From the NCBI GenBank assembly GCA_964023275.1, contig OZ029921.1:13831806-13895805 (forward strand): a stretch of DNA of 64,000 bases. The letters run 5' to 3'. The DNA is from Norana najaformis (lineage: Eukaryota > Annelida > Clitellata > Crassiclitellata > Hormogastridae). Positions 1 through 12,300 of the stretch are shown here, one piece after another. Below the pieces are notes generated by a model that was not told the DNA's origin, made no database searches, and saw only the letters and a program-made list of their open reading frames with translations. The position numbers and the translations under genes are program-made. The first letter of the stretch is position 1. Each line of letters begins with the position of its first letter.

Positions 1-150
1 GAGGTTGCCGACTGTATGTTTACTTGGCAGGAATGGATGAAGGTCATCATGCATATTGTCTAAATAGGAATGATGATTCCGAAACGGTGCTGCCGTTGAT
101 CAGACCCCCTTGGCGCAAAAGCGCCCGGCGTTAGACAACAGCATTATCAT

Positions 151-182
<32 letters not shown>

Positions 183-190
183 GCTCAACA
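1..190 (+). repeat. SINE-like segment with (ATC)n(AGC)n tail
   Basis: GC-rich non-coding sequence with GCGCAAAAGCGCCCGG, followed by a short ATC run and about ten AGC units at roughly 147-183. Trinucleotide tails of this sort end several repeats in this window. No coding potential beyond repeat artefacts. Confidence 0.4.
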
Positions 191-364
191 TCCAATTAGA
201 AGGACATGAGATGCCGCTTATGACGATAATGCCGATTATATAACTTTGGTGATTCCGGTTAGATGGATCGAGTCTCTGATAAGAAACAGAGCCATGGAAT
301 TTAATTGCTGTTGACAGCGCGTATACACTGCATGAATACATTGCTTTGATAAGAAAGTCATAAT

Positions 365-570
365 AATGCATGGATGTATGTATGCATTATATATGCATGT
401 ATATATGCATGTATATATGCGTGCATATGTATGCAGGTAAGTGTGTGTGTAGTATTTATGTACGTAAGATATGACTGTATTTGTCTGCATTGTCGGTCGG
501 TCTGTCTGTCTGTCTGTTTGTCGGTCGGTCTGTCTGTCTGTCTGTCTGTCGGTCGGTCGGTCGGTCGTTT
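365..570. repeat. Microsatellite cluster: ATGTATGC-type, then GTCT/GGTC tetranucleotides
   Basis: About 370-430 is an imperfect ATGT/ATGC repeat. About 490-568 alternates GTCT and CGGT units. Apparent open frames here are repeat artefacts. Confidence 0.9.
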
Positions 571-1009
571 GCCGAAGGCGCAGTAATGATGACCAGCGGC
601 GGCGGCGGCGCGCATGTTCTGGGTCGGGCATTTCATTTTCCGGGTAACAGTAGTCATCTGGTCAGTGTACGTCGTTTGCTTTATCAAATTGTCTGAGTTG
701 GTCAGTCGATGGTCGGGCGCCGTCAGTATCTGTCAGTGGCAGCGGTCAATCTGCCACCAGAGGTCGCCATGGGGCGTCATTCTACCCTATCAGTCCAATT
801 GTCCAGCCGGTCTCTACTTGACCGGATCGCAGTATATTATTAGATGACTACCAGCGCTTTATAAGTGGCCTCAACTCGATTAGGCGGTAAATTATGCCAC
901 GCAGTCCGGCTCTCGCCCTAACTGGGCGCTGACGGTGTCTGACCCCTACCTAAGTAGGACTTAAATGCACTGCGTCTGGTGTCGGTCAGTCGAACCTCGT
1001 TGACGCGGG

Positions 1010-1085
1010 TGGGGAAGGAAGAGGACGAGGAGGAGGAGGAGAAGGAGAAGGAAGAGGAGGAGGAAGAGGAGAAGGAGGAATCCCG
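1010..1085. repeat. Purine-only GGA/GAA tract
   Basis: About 70 nt of G and A only on the plus strand, a low-complexity polypurine run able to form triplex or G-rich structures. Confidence 0.85.
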
Positions 1086-2250
1086 CCTTTAATAAGGACG
1101 AAAACAAATGCTCTTGTAGCGGAGGAGCTGATCCAGTCAATCGACTCGAAATCCCTGATTAACATCGTCTGTAGTAATTCATCCGGTAAATTGAATCTGG
1201 ACCCTCGCGCTGTGAGAGCTCTTCCTCACCCTTTTCCAAGCCGAGTGGCATCATCTGCTATCTGTAGCAGAGTCTCTTTTCAGCTGCCTTAATCCTCACT
1301 TCTGGATGTGTAATTCGAAATGAGAGAGTAGCGCCAATCGAAAGAAGAAAATCGTCGTCGTCGAACAGAGGCCGATGGAGACGTTCTCTCGAGCTGCTCT
1401 AGTCTTACACGCAGAGTCAGAAAGACCTGAGCGTACGAACAACACTGCATGTTTAAGTAATTGTATGTATCAAGACATTTACTTAGCGCCTTTTATTAAC
1501 ATCTCAGAAACGCCGAACTTTTTAAAAGTGTGGAGCTCAAGGATTACTTTACAAAGTATAGAAACATTGGGAATAGGAAGAAATGGGGTTCAGCTAGGGT
1601 TACTGTTGAACATGAAAGTGCACGATATACTATGTACAAATGTATATGACAATGATTACGAAGTAGAAGACAAATATTGTGCTCGCTGTCCTCCGAGACC
1701 TTAGCATTCAGGGTTTAACGACATTTAATCACAACTAATATTTCGCTGGAAGAATAACAATCACTTTCGTCAGCCTTTTCCAGATTCCGATATCTCTTTG
1801 GAGCAGTAGATTCCACACTAGTAACACTTTGAAGAAAAAGAGGCTTCTGTTTGTGCATATCTTTCTGTATACCCTACATAAAGTTCCACAGCACTGGATG
1901 GTGGCAGTGGAAAAGAGCTTGTAGACTGTAATGCCAACCTTCAACGGAATTCGTTTCTCTTCCAACTTCATCTGTTGCAGCTTGAATATGATTCCACTGC
2001 TCTTTTAAAAAATGAATTAATGGCAGACCCTTCCTGGGCGACGGCGACCTCGAACGTATATATGCTAAAAATAAGATAGCAGTTCTGGAACCTTTTCATG
2101 TTGGGGAATTAGGTTTCTTATAGGTTCAAAATCTGTGTATATGTTTAGTTTTTACCAGGCTGCAACAGGAGTTATTCATGGAATTAGTTCAAGATGAATT
2201 GTGCACAACTATAAATATTTACGGAACCACTTTAAATATCCCCCCCATCT
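1086..2250. other. Unassigned intergenic sequence
   Basis: A 109-codon plus-strand frame (1375-1704) has no recognisable domain or neighbouring splice sites. No RNA gene or repeat is recognised. Confidence 0.3.
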
Positions 2251-3760
2251 AGCCAAAACTTAGACCTTGCCGGCCAATCTAGTAATTCGTCGCATCATCA
2301 TCACCATCACCATCACCACCACCACTCTAATTATCATCATCTTAAACCATGGGCTCAGCGCCCGTAGGTGTCTGATGCCATTCTCACTATATTCATCCAC
2401 TATTGTCTTTCCAGTGCGGCGGGGCTCAGGTCGACAGCATTTGGTTACGTCATCCACCCATCCTTTATGGGGTCGTCCTCTCTTGTCTGGTTCATCCATC
2501 ATTCTTGATCTGCCTATCGTTACTCATACTGCATGTGACCAAATAATCCCAGCTTCCTCTGAATTATCTTCTGCATCAAGTTCTCGTTGAAGTGTATCTA
2601 TCTGTTAGCTCTTCATTGCTCACTTTTTGTGTCCGTCCTATTTTCATAATCTTCCTATAGCATTTTCTCTCGAAGGCCAGTATCCTTCTTTCCACGTCTT
2701 TCGTTATTACCCAATTTACCCAAGCCTCACATACATATAACATGCTGCTGAAAACACATGTTTTCAAAACGCTCAGTTTTGTCTCCAGCGTTATGGCTTT
2801 GCTTCTCCAGATCTTATCCGTAGCTTTCAGTATTGCTGTCGCCTTTGCAATTCTGACTAGTAGGCCTACTTTTTTCTTACTGTCCAAATCATACGTGATA
2901 TTACATCCAAGGTATGTAAATTTTTCAACATTTTCCAACTGAATGCCGTCCACGACCATCTTCTTCGTTAAATTCTTTTCCCCAAATACCATTGTTTTTG
3001 TTTTATCAAAATATCACGGTAAGGCCATATCTCTTTCGTTCTTCGTACAGCGTTTGTACTGTAGGCTTCAATCGTTGTGCGTCTTCTCCAATCAGATCAA
3101 TATCGTCAGCAAAACAAAGATTGTTGATCCTTATGCTGCTGACTACTCCTTCATCGTTTTCCTTGATCTTGTCCAGTGCTCTTTCTGGGAGTGTGATGAA
3201 AACACTTGAATGAATGAATGAATGCCCCGCCTGCTCATCTGCAAGATGTTCTTCAGTCTGGCTCCTGAGTCTTTCTGTTAGTATCATCATCAGTACTTTA
3301 CCAAGGTGACTTATCAGAGCAAAAGTTTTATAATTATTGCATTCCAGTGCATTTCCTTTCTTGTGAAGAACAACTAGAGTTGACTTCTTCCATTCATTCT
3401 GCGTGAGTCCTTCTTTCCACATTGCATTACAAAACTTGTGTATCTCCTGATATCTCCTCCACTTTTTATCACCTCGCCTGTTATACCATAGTTGCCCGAA
3501 CTTTCGTTGTTTTTCAATCGTCGTATCACCTCTGCCTCCAAGATATCATTTCCAATATCTTCACCTGGTGGAGATATTTCTTTCAGTTCTGTAATTACCT
3601 GTTTTGCTGTTTTGTTTTATTTTCATCCATTTGCGCTTTGTACAATTTGCTATGTACAGTAAGCTGTCCATCTTTGTACAATGTCTGCCTTGTTCATCAG
3701 CACTGCACCTTTTCATCCTTGATTGCTACCAGTCTTGGCTGCCGTTTAAAAAAAATATTC
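2250..3760 (-). mobile_element. RTE-like non-LTR retrotransposon relic, internally deleted
   Basis: Minus-strand frames spell a degraded reverse transcriptase. In order from 3760 down: a linker with LKNN and GITGEVIKSGG, then NNYKTFALISHLGKVLM, ADEQAG, the catalytic-box FADDIDLIGED, and the C-terminal FTYLGCNITYDLDSKK and TCVFSSMLY. After ADEQAG the frame runs through a GAAT repeat straight to the FADD region, so a large central part of the polymerase is missing. The 3' end (about 2294-2335) is an ATG/GTG-type microsatellite, as usual for RTE elements. Frameshifts confirm it is dead. Confidence 0.8.
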
Positions 3761-4420
3761 CTCGCAACCGAGTATTATTAAGCGCTCTTAACCAGGTCCC
3801 GATCAGACGTTATTATATCCACCACCGTGTACGAGAATGTTGACTGTTATGTCCACCGGTGGCGGTGGTAACAGTAAAGAATTTTGAGAAGGTCTTAAGG
3901 AATCACGAGCTGTCTTAGTAAGGTCTGTTTAAAAGATGTCCTCTTCAGCAATGCCATTAAAACGTTATCACTTATCACCATTATTCTGGCTACTTATACG
4001 GAACCGATGACTGCTGTTGTCGTCGTCGCCGAGACTTCACTCTCCTTCTCTCTCATTACCGTCACAGCCACGTTGCATTTGTGACTATATATGCTCGGGA
4101 TTACGATTTCCTACAATTTGGCCACAAGTTGTTGTCAGTCGTGCTTAACATTTAAATTTCTTATACATCTTACAACTCCACTGAATGTTTCCGATTCTCG
4201 ATGCTTCAGGAATTCGCAATGGTTGTCAATAGGAGATATTTTACCTTTTGAAGTAGTTCCAAACAATATGCGTGAGGTTTTCCCATTTTAAGGATAAATT
4301 TCAGAGGAAGCCAACAATAAATTAATATCAGTGGGAAGGAAAATAATTGAGACAATAGGCCCCCTATTTCTAAGCGGCCAATCGTGTTTAATATTGACCT
4401 AGAATCAAATTTGACCTTAC
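3761..4420. other. Unassigned sequence
   Basis: No gene or repeat recognised; only short chance frames. Confidence 0.3.
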
Positions 4421-4424
4421 CTGG

Positions 4425-4556
4425 CTATTCAGTTTGTTTTGACTAAGCGCCTGTGAATAAGATGGATTCGGCGACTTAGCATTATTTTGGCGCTGTGGAA
4501 ATCTCGAGACCAGTGATGCTCAAGACCATGATTACGAATACGATAACAATGATGAA
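4425..4556 (+). repeat. Dispersed repeat 3' end with GATTAC-type tail, copy 1
   Basis: Shares with 38870-38992 and 46439-46575 the order: TTTTGACT(A/G)AGC, a GTGAATAAG core, GGCGCTGTGGAAATC, then a tail of GATTACGA-type units. This is the expected 3' end of an L2/CR1-like element or a SINE that borrowed it. Confidence 0.6.
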
Positions 4557-4740
4557 TTGTAGCGTATTCTGAATCATTTCCGTAGGGGGCTCTATACTAC
4601 ATAAAGCGAATTTAAAATTTCCTTAAACGTTCAGTAGCGGGAGAAGTGTGCATAAGGCTTAACCAATGCACACAAGTTTCACACAATTCCAGTAGTTATT
4701 TGTGATATAAATCACTAAAATTTCTCTGTGCAACACAAAA

Positions 4741-4865
4741 GCCGCGTCAGAGAAACCAGCTTATTTACAGGGCTATATCAAATCAAGTCCGCAAGAGCCA
4801 GGCTGTTTGGTCAGTTTTGGTTTTAGGTCAGAATCCGGTTAGGGAGACAACATGTTACTACGGTG
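4741..4865 (+). repeat. Dispersed repeat copy A1 (AATCAAGTCCGCAAGAGCCA family)
   Basis: Matches 46193-46335, with the identical core AATCAAGTCCGCAAGAGCCA and similar flanks (CAGAGAAACCAGCTT; TTACTACGGTG). Non-coding. Confidence 0.65.
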
Positions 4866-5089
4866 GAAATCGTTGATGATAGGCTATTGCTCATGAGTTG
4901 GTGCAGGAGCAGAAGCAGGATAGGATAGCGTGAAAAGTTCAGTTTTTAGTCTTAAGTGAAAAGTTGCAGAAGACAAGGCAAGCGGGAAGTGCTGTTAGTG
5001 ACAGGCGAGAGAGGGAGATGTGAACTTGCGTAGGTCTTTCGGGTGGGAGTTCGTTCAAAAGTAAGCTATATTGACTTTTAGTGCTTATA

Positions 5090-5345
5090 TCTCTCCATCC
5101 TACTGTCAAGCTTTTTTGAAACTGTTCAAGCTTGGTGCAGCTACTACTTCTTCTGGTAGCCAGTTCCAGTGCTGTACAATCCTGTGGTTGAAGAAGAATT
5201 TTCTAATGTCAATCACACCCTCTTAGTATAAAGTTTCAGATTGTGTCCTCTTAAATGTCCCATTGCTGCCGTCTGGAAGAAGGTTTGCACGTCTACATTC
5301 TGGAGTTCATGTCAAATTTTGTAGATCTCATTTAGGTCAATTAGG
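5090..5345 (-). mobile_element. Non-LTR retrotransposon reverse transcriptase C-terminus (relic)
   Basis: Minus-strand reading gives HELQNVDVQTF, LRGHNLKLYTKR and, after a frameshift, FFFNHRIVQHWNWLPEEVVA. This is the typical C-terminal tail of non-LTR polymerases. It has a stop and a frameshift, so it is dead. Confidence 0.7.
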
Positions 5346-5769
5346 TTTGAATGGGCGTCACGCCATTTAAGGTCCCCGTGCACGGACCGTGCTAGCACGA
5401 GATTCAAAACTCTGAAATAAGCCACAATCGGACTGTAATCCGAGGATCCTGGCGCACAGAGGCTCCTTGGCATACGCGTTTACTGATGTAGCTAACTAGC
5501 GCAGTAAGTTGTCTATCATCTAATGCACACCTTCACATTTTGCAAACTAAATGCAACTCAAGAAACAGTTCTGTCTCCCTGCTTCAATGGTTTCCTGGTA
5601 ACCAGATTGTATAATTTCTGTAGTATCTCTGGATAATTCTTCCGACTTCACGCAGCCCTTGTGAATAAGCTGGGACCATGAGCTTTAAAAATTTTGAGTT
5701 TACTTAATTTACATAATCACGATAAAGGACTTTAAACGTCATGCTTGTTGCCTCCATTTTCAATTTTCC
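5346..5769. other. Unassigned sequence upstream of the candidate promoter
   Basis: No gene found on either strand. A divergent partner gene, if any, has no visible coding exon here. Confidence 0.3.
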
Positions 5770-6269
5770 TTGTTTTATGCGCATGCGTTGGAGCACTGGC
5801 AATGACTTCCGGTTAGCTCTAGGCGACGATAAACTAACTCCAGCTCTACGGCTGCAAGCTTTTGGAGGAGGTTTAATTTGCGTTAATGCTTTGATAAAGA
5901 AAGTTATGCTGATTTACAAATAATTCGTATTTAAGTTTGATAGTATTGTTTAATGATTTGACAGTTTTTGAAGGTAATATTTAATTCTAGATTGCTTAGT
6001 TGTGTTGTTTTATTTAGTTACAACAATTGTATTTTAAAACAACAACGTATTGTTCTGACTTCGTTTTGCGGGCATTGGCTCAAACCGGCTCATGTAATGT
6101 ATAATATCAAATAGTGTGATCAGTTACACCACTGCGATTGGGTGCCTGTAAACAGCCTTCATTTTCCGGACGCAGTGCTGCCGATGTTTACAGTTTGACA
6201 TGCTTAGTTATCTCTTTTGAGTGCCTGTTTTGATGTGATTATTTGACTCTTTGGATGGCTTTGGCTTAG
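5770..6269 (+). promoter_or_regulatory. Candidate promoter and 5' non-coding exon of the NEK11-like gene
   Basis: Contains an NRF1-like ATGCGCATGCG near 5778 and an ETS-type ACTTCCGG near 5806, within 40 bp. A reversed CCAAT box (GCGATTGG) lies near 6135 and a second ETS-like TTTCCGGA near 6170. A strong splice donor, TTAG followed by GTAAGTAA, occurs at 6270. The simplest reading is a housekeeping-type promoter and non-coding first exon spliced to 9155. No TATA box is obvious. Inference from motifs only. Confidence 0.4.
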
Positions 6270-6693
6270 GTAAGTAACATGAATGAGGTTCCAATATATT
6301 ATAATGTAACGACGTCTACAGCACGGTTGTCATAATGCACAAGGTATCAATTAATGATCACTTCAAGTGAAATCGTAAAGGACTTTATCAGGTAGGATGT
6401 TGAGAATATAATTATTGTGTCAGAGCATGGTGCACTGACACTTAGGGGTATATTAAAGGTAAGGTAACGTAGGGTAAGGTAAGGAAGGTAAGGTGTATGG
6501 TTTAAATGCTGTATATTAGAGTCCAACAACAGAAATACCTTCCCTGCATGTGTTATGGTCGGACAGTGAATTTGGTAATCCTAAAGAAATGACTGTATAT
6601 GTTAACCATATGGTCACCTCAGACTGTGAGAAAAATTGGAGTGCTGCAAGTTACAGGAAGGACTATCAGTGTAATAAGTAAGTAAGAAATCAG

Positions 6694-7310
6694 TGAGTAA
6701 GAGTAACACTAAGGTTTTTAAATTCTTTTATTGGTATCACTAAATAAATCGATCAGTAAATTAAGAAATGGGGCAAGTTTCTCTGATGCACACGATGTAG
6801 AAGAATTTTGAAAAAATTCTCACAGGTGAACTCTTGCAGATACATTGGAAACAAATGTCAACTTTTGCAAATTGTCTTTTGAATTAAGTGAAATATGTAA
6901 TTAATTAATCAGTAAGTGACAGAGTGGGACGTGATGGTGTAATGGTATGTTCGATGCCTCGTTACCGGAGGGTCGCGGGTTCGAATATACCTCACGCCAC
7001 TGCGTAGCGACCTTGGACAAGTTGCTCACCCACAGTTGTCTGTGAGGAAGGCAAAGGGAAACCACCTCACTCATCTCATCCCCTGGTGGCATAAAGCCAT
7101 TGGACCTGCCTTCGGGCAGAAAACTCATCATCGTCATCATCAAGTAACAGAGTAACAGTTTTTAAAAATACTTTAATTTTATAAATAAATAAATCAGTAA
7201 ATTAAGAAATAGGGTAAATTTCTCCAATGCACATGATAATGTTTGAGAAAAAGTCCTCACAAAATGCTTATTGCCAGATGAACTCCTGGAGTTAAGCTGG
7301 AAACAAATCG
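6694..7310 (+). repeat. Diverged direct duplication flanking a SINE
   Basis: 6694-6860 and 7144-7310 share blocks such as AAATCAGTAAATTAAGAAAT, TTTCTC and GGAAACAAAT in the same order, offset by about 450 bp. The tRNA-type SINE at 6905-7143 lies between the two copies. Confidence 0.6.
6905..7143 (+). repeat. tRNA-derived SINE
   Basis: Box A-like GATGGTGTAATGG near 6933 and box B-like GGGTTCGAATA near 6977 form a Pol III promoter. The body has GCGACCTTGGACAAGTTGC, reminiscent of the CORE/MIR-type central domain, and the element ends with ATC-type trinucleotides at about 7127-7142. It lies within the presumed first intron of the kinase gene. Confidence 0.75.
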
Positions 7311-7766
7311 CCTTTTCAGTTTCCGTTTGGCACACATCCACATGTTCTCCACATTTTGTGTGTTCCTTAACTTCGTTTGGATCTACAAAGTTGTGTTGGT
7401 TGAGAACAACGGAATGCAAGAAAATGCTGCCTTCTTAAGTTCTCCTTATTGGAATATGCACTTGAGCCATCGGATATGATACGAGATCCCAGAAGGAAAT
7501 ATTGTAATGTTATGCCTTCCAGGGTTGCAAAAGTCCGATCAGCTACCGGAATCATAAAACCTTTCCCAGATTGTTGTTCAACGCCGCCAAATTCCCAACG
7601 ATTGTCGTGCTACCAACCTCTGATGAAAGAATTTACTTTCATTTATTTTTTCAGCAATACAATCTGGTTGTCTGTTTTTTCAAAGCCTCAAATGTGAATT
7701 GGATTTATCTTCTCATGGTGTAGTTTACTTACTTATTTTGTCAGTAGTTCTTCCGTTAGCTTGCAG

Positions 7767-8092
7767 AACTGTAATTTCTCTCGCAATCTGGGGTGGCCAT
7801 ATTGTTACAAGTAGGGCAAATGCAATCATACTTTTCTGTAGGATTTCTGTGATTTGTCAGTTTTATGTGATATGCTTGGGATTAATTTCAGTTACAGAGT
7901 TTATTGGAAGGCTGCTGCATTCTATGTGCGAGGCGATCTTTGTTTATTTTCAGTGCTAAGTGAAGTGCCTGTCTTAACGATTTTATGTCATAATCATAAA
8001 TTGTAAAATTTCTAGAGTGTTGCGTAAAATGTGAGTGCCAGTTTATTCATGAGCAGTGAGTCTAGAGATGCCTTACAAGAAACGATCTGGTT
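7767..8092 (+). repeat. Direct repeat D, copy 1
   Basis: About 326 bp, matching 8718-9043 with a single visible difference (ATTAATTTCAG versus ATTAATTTTAG). Offset 951 bp. Confidence 0.95.
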
Positions 8093-8717
8093 GCCAGGAG
8101 ACCAAAAACTGAAGGAGACAGGAGCTGTTATTATGAGTTGTGTTGAGGTTGAGAGAAATGGGAATGTGACTAATTGGATGGGTCAGAATAGATGTGGAAG
8201 AAGTTGCAAGCAGTAACCTTTATTGAAAAGGAGTGGGGGAAGACTAGTAAGACTGGAAACAAGGTAGAGCGATGTCAGAGATGCCAAACCAGGAAGATAG
8301 GTGCAAAGAGAGTAGATATAATCTAATCTACTATGGACACTTCTCTGTTGCCATTATGGTGATATCAAGGCATTAGTTGATGGGTGCTTTTTTCAAAACC
8401 ACATCCTCAAACTCATGATTGATGATACCAAAACCAGCAGAAATGGCACAAGGGCAGAGAGGCAAGAGGCTTGCTGATGAATTATGGCAGAGATGAGGTT
8501 ATTATATACTGAGATTAACAGAGTTGCAGTGAACCTTTGTTTAGTGAATCCAGAGTGGTAAGGGTTGAGGAGTGAGTTCCAAGAATGGTATTCATTCAGA
8601 CAAGCAAGGACAGTGAAATATCAGAGATAGGATGATAATTGTAATTAAAGGGTTTTTGTCCAGATTTGCTTATTTCACAAGGTGAGTGACAGAGGATTTT
8701 CGAAAGCCAGGGCAAGC

Positions 8718-9043
8718 AACTGTAATTTCTCTCGCAATCTGGGGTGGCCATATTGTTACAAGTAGGGCAAATGCAATCATACTTTTCTGTAGGATTTCTG
8801 TGATTTGTCAGTTTTATGTGATATGCTTGGGATTAATTTTAGTTACAGAGTTTATTGGAAGGCTGCTGCATTCTATGTGCGAGGCGATCTTTGTTTATTT
8901 TCAGTGCTAAGTGAAGTGCCTGTCTTAACGATTTTATGTCATAATCATAAATTGTAAAATTTCTAGAGTGTTGCGTAAAATGTGAGTGCCAGTTTATTCA
9001 TGAGCAGTGAGTCTAGAGATGCCTTACAAGAAACGATCTGGTT
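8718..9043 (+). repeat. Direct repeat D, copy 2
   Basis: Second copy of the near-identical 326-bp segment, ending about 110 bp before the first coding exon of the kinase gene. Confidence 0.95.
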
Positions 9044-9154
9044 TGATTGCATTATAGTATCTTTTTAATGTTATTTAGGCATTTTTACAAAGCTGTGACT
9101 TGGGATAAGTGTGAGTTTTGGGTGAGTTTTGAATGAGTTGGTTTTCTCTTACAG

Positions 9155-9344
9155 AGATTGAATCAGCGATGCCACTGCCTAAGAAATTGCCACTTTCGTC
9201 AAACCAGTCAAAGTCTGATGCACCGACAAAACCAAAGGAGGTTCTGGCCAACCGCTATCGTGTGGAAAAGACTCTTGGTAAAGGAAACTGTGGGACAGCT
9301 TTGTTGGTGTTCGACATCAAAGCAAAAGATGAGAGGGATAAACA
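9155..9344 (+). CDS. NEK11: NEK11-like exon 1 (first coding exon)
   Basis: Acceptor CTTACAG ends at 9154; 14 nt of 5' UTR precede ATG at 9169. The exon encodes the N-terminal extension, rich in Pro, Lys and Ser, and the glycine-rich loop. The donor is GTGAGC at 9345 (phase 2). An upstream in-frame ATG at 9133 lies inside the intronic polypyrimidine stretch, so it is not used if the acceptor is real. Confidence 0.85.
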
Positions 9345-12300
9345 GTGAGCATCTTATATCTTTGTGTATCTAAAGTTTTTTTTTCGTGGTTAGAGTTCTA
9401 TCAATCCTGTACTCTGTGACTACTTATGGCTTTTGCTTTAGAATAGTATTAATGTCTCGGAGGCTTCCAGAGGGTGTTGTCCTAAGGGAAGAGTTTCTTT
9501 CAATTAAATGGCTTACCTATTGCTTTGAGAAAAGAATACAAAATGATCAGAGTATTCTAACCAAATACGTTCTTTGACATACAAATGCCTGTCTTCAGAT
9601 ACCTGTTACGCTAATTTGTGCACTGGATCAGAATAAATCATGTCACTTGTTTCTGAAAATCTGAGGTGATGCTTGATCAAATACAGCCATCCTTAAATCT
9701 CATATTTTCCTGTCTAAGAATCTTAAAATAACAGTTGGGCAAATAGTAGGTTTAAGTCATCTGGTAAAATGCCAGTATTTTCAACTTTAGTTTACAGGGA
9801 TGTGGTTTAGTAGATGTCTTCTGCATAAGCGCACACTTGATTGAAATTACTTAGGGGATTTAAATTTGCTGATAACTGGCCAATTACATTAAAGATAGTT
9901 TCACTGAAAGAACATACTACTAGTATTACAGAGAATTGCTTTATTTTGTTAAAAAATATTTGTCATTCTGTTATTTTTAGGAAAGTGGCCAAGAAAATCT
10001 TTGTTGGTAATCTTCTCGCTGATGAGACAGTGGATGCTGCAGCTGAAGCAAATCTTCTAAGAAGCCTGGATCATCCAAATATTGTCAAATTCTATGACAG
10101 CTTTGTAGAGGGCGAATTTTTCTGTATTTTGACAGAGTACTGCGACGTGAGTATTGTCTGTTAAGGTTTGATCTCAATTCTTGAGGGACACTTTTATGAA
10201 AGTTACTGGCACTGTCATCAGTTTTTGTATTTCTGTCAGTTACTTGCACACCTTAGAAATGAGGTTATTGTTTTAGTGATAAATAGCAAATATGTTTAAT
10301 GCTAGGACTACTGTAAAAAAATCATCTTGGCAGAATTGACTGAAACAAGATTGCTGAATTATGTTTAACTTTATCACAAGCATTGCACATGTGGAAGCTT
10401 TGCATACTTAAAGGGTCTGTGGCTTAGTGCCTAGTTGCTGACCTTGTAATGTGATGCGACCAGGTGTGATCATCCCCTGATACAGTCACTGATTAGGGAC
10501 CTTCATAAGCTCAACTGATAATTTTTGTTAGATAATATCTAACCCTAATGACAAGTACAGTGTGGATACGTTAACACACTGCTGTTTGGACCATGATTCC
10601 ACGTTATGTGAAGTGGTGTCATTTCCCCAACGCTATTAACTCAATATGCTGTGTTAAATAATGCATTGTGCAAAGAACTTCAGCACAGTGCAAAATATCT
10701 AAACAGAGGAAGTGGGTTTAAATAAATGACATAAATATGCATTGTAAGGCTTATTTCCTTTTCAGCACCATTTTGGTAAGACATATCTTGCTTCTATGTT
10801 TAGATATATTTAGTGTGCCTTATTTCATAATGGCAGAGTCAAGTGTTGGTGTTCTTACATGATTAACGAAAAACTAGCTGTGTTAGACCAATTCCATAGT
10901 GCTGAAATGGAAGCCAAAATTTTTTGAGTCTTGGTATGGCAGAGCAAATTTTACGAGGTGGGTGAAAATGAAACTGAGCAGTGCAGATTTGTGAAGAATG
11001 TAGTTTTGGAAGTTGGACCCAGAGAGAAAATGTGTGCACCATTTTTGTGGTGAAATCAATACCCAGGAGAGTAATCTGCCTGATAGCCATGTTCGTTAGG
11101 CCCATGCTAGACCTTAGCAGGCCACCAATTGTCAACAGTGACTAGCTAGATAGGGGTTTGTCCCCTAACAATTTCATGTTGGTGGGTCCACACTGTAATA
11201 TAGGAAGAAGAGGGTCATATCCTTTAGTCAGGCAGGAGAGGCAGCCATGGTATGAAGTGAGTGTTAGCTACTTCATTTCCATAACACATGACAGAATGCC
11301 TCAGTGCATGGAGGAAGGCCTGCACACATGAGGGAGGATAGTTGAGGGAGGATAGCCGTTTTCTTCCCACTGAGTTAACAGTTGATGTACTCAGAACATA
11401 AATTGTGATTATCATTCTCTCGTGGCAGGATTTTGGACCCCCACATAGAGTTAACAATCCAGCAGGCTAATGCCTAGATTGTTGCACCAAACAACCAGTA
11501 TTTGAAGCTGAATAAATACAAATATAGTGCAGCAGAATCTCCTTGCGACGCTGGGGCTGCCATGTCAAGGACTGCCTTGTAACTAAAACTGAACTAATTT
11601 GGAGATCCATGTACCTTACCTTTTCACATCAGATCCATCCGTGAAGTGTGTTATATAAGGAGGCTCTGGTATAATAAAAAACCTTGGTTGATGTGACATT
11701 ACAGGGAGGTGACTTGGACACAAGGATCACGGATTATAAGAAAACTAAAAAAATGTTTCTTGAGCAACAGATTGTTGAATGGATTATTGAGCTTCTACTT
11801 GCTCTTCAGTACATGCACAGCCGGTAATAACTGATTTATTTCTTGACTGGCTTTTTGTCTTCAACTGTTGGTCCTGTATCATTTTGTCTTTATTTCATAT
11901 CAAAGTATTTTTCCAGCATTTTCTGTGCTGTGCCAATATTTTCTGCATTGGCAAGATATGTTTAATGTTTTAGTCATTTTGAACACAATTCCTTTTGTGC
12001 ATTCATGTGTGTGGAAAAATGTGTTGAGCTTTGGAGTATCATAATTTAGCCTATCTAACATGCACTTAAGCACCTAATCATAAAGATTGCCCATGGAAAA
12101 TAAGAATACATGTAAAAATGTTTCTACATACCTAACACCTTATTGCTTATCAGTGTTGAGCTAGGTCGTCTGTCGCCATTCTCTGGCTATTTTAAAAACT
12201 ATAACTGTTCTTCATGAACACGTATTTTCAGCTGCTGGACCTACATTTTGAAACTCCCTCCCTGCATGTGTTCATTCTGCTCAGTCTTTCATGTCATTTT

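Noticed and set aside
1375-1704. 109-codon plus-strand frame
   Set aside because: No recognisable motif and no sign of splicing or codon bias.
6450-6495. TAAGGT units resembling telomeric repeat
   Set aside because: Short, irregular and not the TTAGGG-type sequence.
9133-9168. Upstream in-frame ATG for the kinase
   Set aside because: It overlaps the pyrimidine-rich CTCTTACAG acceptor; the ATG at 9169 is preferred.
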